Translations under genes and position numbers: made by a program
Notes under the pieces: model-generated
Databases searched by the model: none
Told to the model about the DNA's origin: nothing
The model's input: the letters and a program-made list of their open reading frames with translations, nothing else
NCBI RefSeq assembly: GCF_023168325.1
Contig: NZ_AP025688.1
Coordinates: 1,736,001 to 1,800,000 of the forward strand
Direction: 5' to 3'
Origin: Tsukamurella sp. PLM1
Lineage (GTDB): Bacteria > Actinomycetota > Actinomycetes > Mycobacteriales > Mycobacteriaceae
Length of the DNA: 64,000 bases
Part shown: piece after piece, positions 57,858 through 64,000 of the stretch
Position numbering within the stretch: the stretch's first letter is position 1
Layout: every line of letters starts with the position of its first letter

Positions 57858-59387
57858 GTGATCGAAACAGCCCCTACCAGCAGCGCGGACAAGGCGCCGG
57901 CCCGCACCTACGAGGTGCGCACCTACGGCTGCCAGATGAACGTGCACGACTCGGAGCGCCTGTCCGGCCTGCTCGAGGACGCGGGCTACGTGCGTGCGGA
58001 CGGCGATCAGCAGGCCGACCTCGTCGTGTTCAACACCTGCGCGGTGCGGGAGAACGCCGACAACAAGCTCTACGGCAACCTCAGCCACCTGGCGCCGATC
58101 AAGCGGGAGCGACCCGGCATGCAGATCGCCGTCGGCGGATGCCTCGCCCAGAAGGACCGCGGCACCGTCGTGAAGAAGGCGCCGTGGGTCGACGTCGTCT
58201 TCGGTACACACAACATCGGATCACTCCCGACCCTGCTCGAGCGGGCCCGGCACAACGAGAAGGCCGAGGTCGAGATCAAGGAGGCGCTGGACGCCTTCCT
58301 CCACGCTGCCCGCGCGCCGCGAAAGCGCCTACGCCGGGTGGGTGTCCATCTCGGTCGGGTGCAACAACACCTGCACGTTCTGCATCGTGCCGAGCCTGCG
58401 CGGCAAGGAGGTCGACCGCCGCCCGGGCGACATCCTCGCCGAGGTGCAGGCGCTCGTCGATCAGGGCGTGTCCGAGGTCACGCTGCTCGGTCAGAACGTC
58501 AACGCCTACGGCGTGAACTTCGCCGACCCGGACCTCCCGCGGGACCGCGGCGCCTTCGCCGACCTGCTGCGCGCCTGCGGCCGCATCGAGGGTCTGGAGC
58601 GGGTCCGGTTCACCAGCCCGCACCCGGCCGAGTTCACCGACGACGTCATCGACGCCATGGCCGAGACGCCGAACATCTGCCCGCAACTGCACATGCCCCT
58701 GCAGTCCGGCTCGGACCGCGTGCTCAAAGAGATGCGCCGCAGCTACCGCAGTGCCAGGTTCCTCGGGATCCTCGACCGCGTCCGCGAGAGGATCCCGCAC
58801 GCCGCGATCACCACCGACATCATCGTCGGTTTCCCGGGGAGACCGAGGAGGACTTCCAAGCGACCCTCGACGTGGTCGAGAAGGCGCGTTTCTCCAGCGC
58901 GTTCACCTTCCAGTATTCGATCCGCCCGGGCACCCCCGCGGCGGACCTGCCGGATCAGCTGCCCAAGCAGGTCGTGCAGGAGCGGTACATGCGGCTCATC
59001 GAGCTCCAGGAGCGGATCACTCTCGAGGAGAACCGGAAGCAGGTGGGGCGCACCGTCGAGCTGCTGGTCGCCCTCGGCGAGGGCCGCAAGGACGCGGAGA
59101 CCAACCGCATGTCCGGGCGCGCCCGCGACGGCCGGCTGGTGCACTTCGCCGGCGGGGAGGGCATCCGGCCCGGCGACGTGGTCACCGTCGAGATCACCGG
59201 CGCCGCGCCGCACCACCTCGTCGCCGACGGCGGCGTGCTCAGCCACGTCCGCACCCGCGCGGGCGACAACGTCGAGGCCGCGATCACCCCGGTCACCGCC
59301 CCGGTCGGCGTCGGCCTCGGCCTGCCGTCCGTCGGCCGGCCGGCGCCCGCCGCAGGCGCCGCGCCGAGGGGCTGCTCGACCTGCTGA
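57858..59387 (+). CDS. miaB: tRNA-2-methylthio-N6-dimethylallyladenosine synthase MiaB (apparent frameshifts)
   Basis: A radical-SAM methylthiotransferase acting on tRNA A37 after MiaA, ~510 residues. The N-terminal UPF0004 cluster cysteines are in [22 protein letters not shown] and [10 protein letters not shown]; the radical-SAM CxxxCxxC is in [15 protein letters not shown]; a TRAM domain follows ([13 protein letters not shown]). Frame breaks near 58305-58325 (two bases) and 58838-58843 (one G; restores [10 protein letters not shown]) interrupt it. The C-terminus ends GCSTC. Both its partner miaA and dapF are nearby. Confidence 0.93.
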   Translation: MIETAPTSSADKAPARTYEVRTYGCQMNVHDSERLSGLLEDAGYVRADGDQQADLVVFNTCAVRENADNKLYGNLSHLAPIKRERPGMQIAVGGCLAQKDRGTVVKKAPWVDVVFGTHNIGSLPTLLERARHNEKAEVEIKEALDAFLHAARAPRKRLRRVGVHLGRVQQHLHVLHRAEPARQGGRPPPGRHPRRGAGARRSGRVRGHAARSERQRLRRELRRPGPPAGPRRLRRPAARLRPHRGSGAGPVHQPAPGRVHRRRHRRHGRDAEHLPATAHAPAVRLGPRAQRDAPQLPQCQVPRDPRPRPREDPARRDHHRHHRRFPGETEEDFQATLDVVEKARFSSAFTFQYSIRPGTPAADLPDQLPKQVVQERYMRLIELQERITLEENRKQVGRTVELLVALGEGRKDAETNRMSGRARDGRLVHFAGGEGIRPGDVVTVEITGAAPHHLVADGGVLSHVRTRAGDNVEAAITPVTAPVGVGLGLPSVGRPAPAAGAAPRGCSTC

Positions 59388-59436
59388 CGAGTTCTACGAC
59401 GACCTGTAGGAGACGCCGCTCGGCCCCGGGTGGACA

Positions 59437-60072
59437 ATGGAGACCATGAACGCCGACAGTGAGAACCCACGGAGCGCCGAAGAGCTCGACGACCTGCGCA
59501 CCGAGGTGGAATCGGCCGAGCGCAAGCTCGCCCGCGAGTTCCAGGTGGGACCGCGGATCCTGGTGGCCGCGGTCGCCGTCGTCGTCCTCATCGGCTCGCT
59601 GGCGCTGCCGCACACCGGTTCGGTGACGGGGATCGAGATCCTGCTCGGCGACGAGCACGTCGAGGCGAGTTCGCTGGTGATCGTCTCGAAGGTGTTCGTC
59701 TGGCTCGAGGTCCTGTTCGGCGTGTTCGCCTCGGGTGCCGCGCTGCTCACCCGGCGCTGGGCGCTGTCGGTGGTGGCCGGCGCCGGCAGCGGCGTCGCGG
59801 TCGTCTTCGGCCTTCTCTCGGTGTGGTCGCGCCAGACGACCGGCGTGCACGGCGAACCGCCCAGCGGCGCGGGGATCGGGCTGTACCTGGGCTGGCTCGC
59901 GATGACGGTGCTCGCCGTCGTCTGGATCAAGACGATCTGGGCGCGTACCTCGTACCAGCTCGCCGCGGAACAACAGCGCCGCGACGCGGCCCAGCAGTGG
60001 GACGAGTTCGCCCGCACCAACCGCATCGGTCAGCAGCCGCCGCGCCCGCAGCGACCCACCGACGGGGTCTGA
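59437..60072 (+). CDS. Membrane protein (Rv2732c position)
   Basis: A ~211-residue protein with a charged N-terminal helix (SAEELDDLRTEVESAERKLA), about four TM segments (LVAAVAVVVLIGSLALPHTG; VFVWLEVLFGVFASGAALL; WALSVVAGAGSGVAVVFGLL; LYLGWLAMTVLAVVWIKTIW) and a Gln/Arg-rich C-terminal tail. It is collinear with the M. tuberculosis transmembrane gene next to miaB. An internal ATG (59446) is an equally good start. Function unknown. Confidence 0.78.
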   Translation: METMNADSENPRSAEELDDLRTEVESAERKLAREFQVGPRILVAAVAVVVLIGSLALPHTGSVTGIEILLGDEHVEASSLVIVSKVFVWLEVLFGVFASGAALLTRRWALSVVAGAGSGVAVVFGLLSVWSRQTTGVHGEPPSGAGIGLYLGWLAMTVLAVVWIKTIWARTSYQLAAEQQRRDAAQQWDEFARTNRIGQQPPRPQRPTDGV

Positions 60073-60096
60073 TCAGGTCGGGCCCGACCCGGAGCG

Positions 60097-61476
60097 TCAG
60101 CGGTTCTCGACGGCCCCTTCGGCCGCGTCGGCCCACTCGCGCCACTGCTGCGCCTGCTCGCGCAGCCGGACGGCGTCCTTCGCCTTGCCGGCCTTCTCCG
60201 CCTTCTCGGCCTGCTCCTCGAACTGCGCGACGCGGTCACGGAACTGCGCGGCGCGGGCGGCGGCCTCGGGATCGGTGCGGCGCCACTGGGTGTCGTCCGC
60301 GGCCTTGATCTTCTTCTCGAGCGCGCGGATCCCGGCCTCGAGCGAACCCATCTGCTCGCGCGGGACCTTGCCGATGGCCTCCCACTTGTCCTGCAGCTCA
60401 CGCAGCGCGGACTTCTGCGCGCCGAGGTTCGACGCCGACTCGATCCGCGGCGTGTACTCGTCGAGCAAGGCCTGCTTGGCGCGGCCGTTCTCGGCGAACT
60501 CCGCGTCCCGCTCGTTCGCGGCGGCGTTGCGGGCCGCGAAGAACTCGTCCTGGATGCCCTTGAACCGCGCCCACAGCGCGTCGTCGGTGTCGCGGGGCGC
60601 CCGGCCGGCGGCCTTCCACTTGGCGAGCAGGTCGCGGAACTTCGCGGACGTCTCGCCCCACGTCGTGTCGTTCTTGAGCTTCTCGGCCTCGGCGATCAGC
60701 TCCTCCTTGCGGGCCTTCGCGCCCGCGCGCTCGCGGTCGAGCTCGGCGAAGTGCGCGCCGCGCCGCTTGTTGAACGCGTCGCGCGCCTTGGAGTAGCGCT
60801 TCCACAGCGCGTCGTCGGTCTTGCGGTCGACGCCCTTGATGGTCTTCCACTCGTCCAGCAGGGCCCGCATGCGGTCGCCCGCCGTCTTCCACTGGGTGGC
60901 CTCGGCAGCGATCTGCTCGGCCTCGGCGGCGAGCGCCTCCTTGCGCGCGATGCCCTCCGCGCGATGGCGTTCCCGGTCCGCCTGCGACGTGACGATCGCG
61001 GTGTCGGCGCCCGTGAGCAGCGCGCCCACGCGGGACGCCAGCGCGTCCAGATCGCCCACGACGGCGGCGGTGGGCAGCGAATCGGCCACCTGCTGCGCCG
61101 CGGCGCGGACCTTCTTGGGGTCGCCGGTGCCACTGGCGAGGCGTTCCTCGAGCACCTCCACCTCGGTCGAGAGCTCGTCGTACTTGCGGCCGTAGTGAGC
61201 GAGGCCCTCCGCGGATGCGCCGGCCTGCCACGATCCGACCGCCCGCTCTCCCGCGGAGGTGATCACATAGACGGTGCCGTCCTCGTCGACCCGGCCGTGC
61301 TTGGCGGGGTCCGACGCCGGGCGGGTGCGCGGCGCGGCCGCGGCGGGAGCGTGGGGCCGCGGCCCGCCCGGGCGGGGGCCCGGGTGCGGCTTGGGGCCGG
61401 GGCGCGCGCCCGGCGTGGGCTTCGGAGCGGCGGGCTCGATCGGAGCGTTGTCGGCGATCGGGTCGTTCTCGGCCAC
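60097..61476 (-). CDS. DUF349 domain-containing protein (Rv2731 homologue)
   Basis: A 459-residue, strongly helical cytoplasmic protein. A Pro/Arg-rich N-terminus (to ~60) precedes a small beta domain ([20 protein letters not shown]) and at least four DUF349 repeats recognisable by W(K)-x-A-G-x-x-PR-x-x-D-D-A-LW-x-RF patterns, such as [20 protein letters not shown] and [23 protein letters not shown] 61476 follows GGGGAA. Its role is unknown; proteins of this family have been linked to RNA or ribosome metabolism. Confidence 0.85.
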   Translation of the reverse strand: MAENDPIADNAPIEPAAPKPTPGARPGPKPHPGPRPGGPRPHAPAAAAPRTRPASDPAKHGRVDEDGTVYVITSAGERAVGSWQAGASAEGLAHYGRKYDELSTEVEVLEERLASGTGDPKKVRAAAQQVADSLPTAAVVGDLDALASRVGALLTGADTAIVTSQADRERHRAEGIARKEALAAEAEQIAAEATQWKTAGDRMRALLDEWKTIKGVDRKTDDALWKRYSKARDAFNKRRGAHFAELDRERAGAKARKEELIAEAEKLKNDTTWGETSAKFRDLLAKWKAAGRAPRDTDDALWARFKGIQDEFFAARNAAANERDAEFAENGRAKQALLDEYTPRIESASNLGAQKSALRELQDKWEAIGKVPREQMGSLEAGIRALEKKIKAADDTQWRRTDPEAAARAAQFRDRVAQFEEQAEKAEKAGKAKDAVRLREQAQQWREWADAAEGAVENR

Positions 61477-61590
61477 GGGGTTCCCCTTCGTCTGCGCCGC
61501 GCGTCACGGCTGCCGTTCGTCATGGGCCCGTGTCCGTCCGGGCCCTGAACCACCATTGAAGCACTCTGCGGGCGCCTCGGCGCGATCGAT

Positions 61591-61596
61591 TAGCGT
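61591..61596 (+). promoter_or_regulatory. Leaderless -10 element of the gene at 61604
   Basis: TAGCGT followed by seven bases and GTG 61604; it decides this start codon. Confidence 0.45.
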
Positions 61597-61603
61597 TCTT
61601 CGT

Positions 61604-62233
61604 GTGCACAGACCACGTCCCGCCGTCGTGATCCCCGGCGCCCCCCTGCTCGTTCCGGAGCTGGTGGGCAGCCCCGGCGACCCCGACGCGGACCGGGTGC
61701 GCGCCGCGGTTCTGCAGGCCGGACGGTGGCTCGGCGCGCGGGCGCACACGTGGCGCGTCGTCGCCGCCGGCCCGCTGACCGGTTCCGACGGTGCGCCGCC
61801 GCTCGCGTCCGGCCGGGCCGGGACCTTCGTGGGATTCGGCGCCGACGTGCTCGTGACCGCGGCGCCCGGCGGACCGTCGGGCGACAAGGGCCCGGACCCG
61901 CACTGGCCGCTCCCGCTGCTCGTCGCGTCCTGGCTGCGGGGCAGCAGCGCACCGTCCGCCTTGCTGACCGAGGACGACGACGCCGACGGCCTCGTGTTCG
62001 TCCTCGACGGCCCGGCCACGCTGACCGCGCGCGCCCCGGGCGGCCACCGTCCCGAGGACGAGGCCGTCTTCGCGGCGCAGGTCGCGGCGGTGTGCGACGG
62101 CGGTCCCGCCGACGGACTCGACGACGCCTGGCGCGCGGCGGCCGCGGCCTTCGCCGGCGGCACGGCGGAGATCCTCTACCGGGGCGCGCCGTTCGGCGTG
62201 GGCTACCTGGTGGCCGTCGGGGGATCGGCGTGA
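61604..62233 (+). CDS. LigB-like / Rv2728c-family protein of unknown function
   Basis: A 209-residue Ala/Gly/Pro-rich protein. The start [20 protein letters not shown] resembles the opening strand of LigB/MEMO-type extradiol dioxygenase folds, but I do not see the full metal site. It ends with [13 protein letters not shown], overlapping miaA by four bases (GTGA). M. tuberculosis has an Ala-rich protein (Rv2728c) directly before miaA in the same arrangement. Confidence 0.7.
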   Translation: MHRPRPAVVIPGAPLLVPELVGSPGDPDADRVRAAVLQAGRWLGARAHTWRVVAAGPLTGSDGAPPLASGRAGTFVGFGADVLVTAAPGGPSGDKGPDPHWPLPLLVASWLRGSSAPSALLTEDDDADGLVFVLDGPATLTARAPGGHRPEDEAVFAAQVAAVCDGGPADGLDDAWRAAAAAFAGGTAEILYRGAPFGVGYLVAVGGSA

Positions 62234-63189
62234 CGAGCACGTCGGGCGCCTCCGGCACCGTTCGCCCGATCGCCGTCGTCGGGCCGACCGCGACCGGTAA
62301 GTCCGATCTGGCCCTGGACCTCGCGGAGCGCCTCGGCGGTGAGGTCGTCAACATCGACGCGATGCAGATGTACCGCGGCATGGACATCGGCACGGCGAAG
62401 CTGCCCGTGGCCGAGCGCCGCGGGATCGCGCACCATCAGCTGGACGTGCTCGACGTGACCGAGACCGCGACCGTCGCCGCCTATCAGGAGCGCGCCCGCG
62501 CCGACGTCGACGCTCTACTCGCCGCGGGCCGCACGCCCGTGATCGTGGGCGGCTCGATGATGTACTACCAGGCCCTGCTCGACGAGTGGAGCTTCCCGGC
62601 GACCGATCCCGGCGTGCGGCGACGTTTCGAGGACCGGCTCGCCGAGGTCGGACCACTGGCCCTGCACGGCGAGCTCGCCGCACTCGACCCCGCCGCCGGG
62701 GCGAAGATCCTCCCCACCGACGGCCGGCGGATCGTCCGCGCGCTCGAGGTGGTGACGCTCACGGGCGAGCCCTTCGCGGCGTCGGCCCCGGAGATCGGGC
62801 CCGCCCGCTGGGACGCCGCGATCGTCGCCGTGGACCGCGACACCGAGGCGCTGGACGCCCGGATCGCGCAGCGCACCCGGCGGATGTTCGAGGAGGGCCT
62901 CGTCGACGAGGTGCGCGCACTCGAGGAAGGCGGCCTGCGCGACGGCGTCACCGCCTCCCGCGCGATCGGGTACGCGCAGGTCCTGGCCGCGTTCGACGGC
63001 GAGTACGACCTCGATCACGCCCGCGAGCTCACCTTCGTCGGCACGCGCCGGTACGTGCGGCGCCAGCGGTCCTGGTTCCGGCGCGACCCGCGCGTCGTCT
63101 GGCTCGACGGTGCCGCCCCGGGCCTCCTGGACGCCGCCCTCGCCGCGCACGCCGCCCCGGCGTGGCGGCCGCCGCGGACCGTAGACTGA
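62230..63189 (+). CDS. miaA: tRNA dimethylallyltransferase
   Basis: Transfers dimethylallyl from DMAPP to A37 of tRNAs reading UNN codons; MiaB then methylthiolates the product. It has 319 residues. The P-loop [16 protein letters not shown] (~18-33), [19 protein letters not shown] (~44-62) and [18 protein letters not shown] near the C-terminus are diagnostic. GTG 62230 overlaps the upstream stop. dapF follows five bases after the stop. Confidence 0.96.
   Translation: MTSTSGASGTVRPIAVVGPTATGKSDLALDLAERLGGEVVNIDAMQMYRGMDIGTAKLPVAERRGIAHHQLDVLDVTETATVAAYQERARADVDALLAAGRTPVIVGGSMMYYQALLDEWSFPATDPGVRRRFEDRLAEVGPLALHGELAALDPAAGAKILPTDGRRIVRALEVVTLTGEPFAASAPEIGPARWDAAIVAVDRDTEALDARIAQRTRRMFEEGLVDEVRALEEGGLRDGVTASRAIGYAQVLAAFDGEYDLDHARELTFVGTRRYVRRQRSWFRRDPRVVWLDGAAPGLLDAALAAHAAPAWRPPRTVD
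63182..63187 (+). promoter_or_regulatory. Leaderless -10 element of dapF
   Basis: TAGACT at the very end of miaA, seven bases before ATG 63195; dapF may be expressed separately from miaA. Confidence 0.45.
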
Positions 63190-63194
63190 CCGGC

Positions 63195-64000
63195 ATGACC
63201 GTCCCAGTCCCCGCGATCGACTTCCTCAAGGGCCACGGCACGGAGAACGACTTCGTGATCCTGCCGGACCCCGGGGTCGACATCGACCTCACCGAGGGCC
63301 TCGTGGCCGCGCTCTGCGACCGCCGCGCCGGCATCGGGGCCGACGGGGTGCTCCGCGTCGCCCGCGCGGGCGACCTGCTGGACGCGGGGGTGCTCGGCGC
63401 CGTGCCTGCGGGTGTGGGGCGCGACGACTGGTTCATGGACTACCGCAACTCCGACGGCTCGATCGCCGAGATGTGCGGCAACGGTGTGCGCGTGTTCGCG
63501 CATTTCCTCGCGGCGAACGCGCTGGTCGCGGGCGACGAGTTCACCGTCGGCTCGCGCGCCGGCGCCAAGCCCGTGCGCGTGCACCGCGCCGATCCCGAGT
63601 CGGCCGAGGTGTCGGTATCGATGGGGGTGGCGCGCGTCTTCGGGGAGTCGTCCGCCGGAGTCGGCGGCCGGGACCTGGCGGGGATCGCCGTCGACGTGGG
63701 CAACCCGCACATCGCCTGCGTCGTGCCCGGCCTCACCGCCGCGGATCTCAACGCCCTGGACGTGGCGAGCGCTCCCACCTTCGACCACGGCCTGTTCCCG
63801 CACGGCACGAACGTCGAGGTGCTCACGCCGCTCGCCGACGGCGCGGTCCACATGCGCGTGCACGAGCGCGGATCGGGGGAGACGCGGTCGTGCGGGACGG
63901 GCACCGTCGCCGCCGCGGTCGCGGCCCTGCGCGCAGCCGGTAGTGAGACCGGCGAGGTGGTCGTTCACGTCCCGGGCGGGTCGGTCACCGTCACGGTCTC
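63195..64000 (+). CDS. dapF: Diaminopimelate epimerase, N-terminal and central part (partial)
   Basis: Converts LL- to meso-diaminopimelate in lysine and peptidoglycan synthesis, as do the products of dapA and dapB in this window. The frame runs off the window end after 268 codons. Both catalytic cysteines are present: [14 protein letters not shown] (~Cys93) and [16 protein letters not shown] (~Cys233). [13 protein letters not shown] at the start is the family's first motif. Only a few C-terminal residues should be missing. Confidence 0.96.
   Translation, partial: MTVPVPAIDFLKGHGTENDFVILPDPGVDIDLTEGLVAALCDRRAGIGADGVLRVARAGDLLDAGVLGAVPAGVGRDDWFMDYRNSDGSIAEMCGNGVRVFAHFLAANALVAGDEFTVGSRAGAKPVRVHRADPESAEVSVSMGVARVFGESSAGVGGRDLAGIAVDVGNPHIACVVPGLTAADLNALDVASAPTFDHGLFPHGTNVEVLTPLADGAVHMRVHERGSGETRSCGTGTVAAAVAALRAAGSETGEVVVHVPGGSVTVTV

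Overview
The window is about 70 % G+C and reads as the chromosome of a mycolic-acid-containing actinomycete (order Mycobacteriales). It carries an EmbC-type arabinosyltransferase, ClgR and PspA, a PafBC-type recA promoter, and a gene order that follows the Mycobacterium tuberculosis segment from gpsI (Rv2783c) to dapF (Rv2726c): gpsI-pepR-ald-dapB-thyA-dfrA-dapA-rnj-ftsK-argA-pgsA-cinA-clgR-pspA-recA-recX-miaB-miaA-dapF. Tsukamurella or a close relative is my best guess; this is inference from gene content, not a search result.

Layout. 0-9.1 kb: end of pnp, the zinc protease pepR, a secreted glycerophosphodiesterase, an amino-acid permease, a cNMP/CBS/DUF294 protein, and ald with its divergent Lrp-type regulator. 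9.2-14.6 kb: a butanediol-type dehydrogenase, a pirin, a membrane-anchored protein and a large GH63-like glycosidase. 14.6-18.9 kb: an accessory cluster of lysine/ornithine N-monooxygenase, OlsB-like N-acyltransferase and MMPL exporter with overlapping start and stop codons. 18.9-22.5 kb: CorA, a YjbR-like protein, dapB and small enzymes. 22.5-25.2 kb: an accessory pocket with a lower-GC DUF4238 gene inserted beside a flavodoxin gene and a remnant of its paralogue, then a DUF222/HNH endonuclease gene behind a DNA-damage promoter. 25.2-29.4 kb: thyA-dfrA-dapA-rnj. 29.4-38.6 kb: two tandem secreted paralogues, ftsK, a Mn2+ riboswitch with a TerC-family gene, and tandem membrane paralogues. 38.6-43.5 kb: pgsA-cinA-clgR-pspA envelope-stress block, a glycosyltransferase and DUF3046. 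43.6-50.5 kb: arabinosyltransferase and a fused indolepyruvate ferredoxin oxidoreductase. 50.5-53.1 kb: recA-recX and a VOC protein. 53.1-57.7 kb: a glutamate-type ABC importer with two binding proteins. 57.9-64 kb: miaB, a membrane protein, a DUF349 protein, miaA and the start of dapF.

Two properties cut across the window. First, 16 genes contain 26 frame breaks, all explained by loss of one or two bases, usually in short G or C runs, and including genes expected to be essential. This looks like consensus error rather than gene decay, so I describe those genes as intact with apparent frameshifts. Second, at least 18 genes have a TANNNT -10 hexamer ending exactly 6 or 7 bases before the start codon, the signature of leaderless transcripts.

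The strongest candidates for something new are the NRPS-free N-hydroxylase/N-acyltransferase/MMPL cluster, the DNA-damage-promoter-driven HNH gene beside the DUF4238 insertion, and an over-represented 8-9 bp word (GACGGTGCC) spread over both strands.
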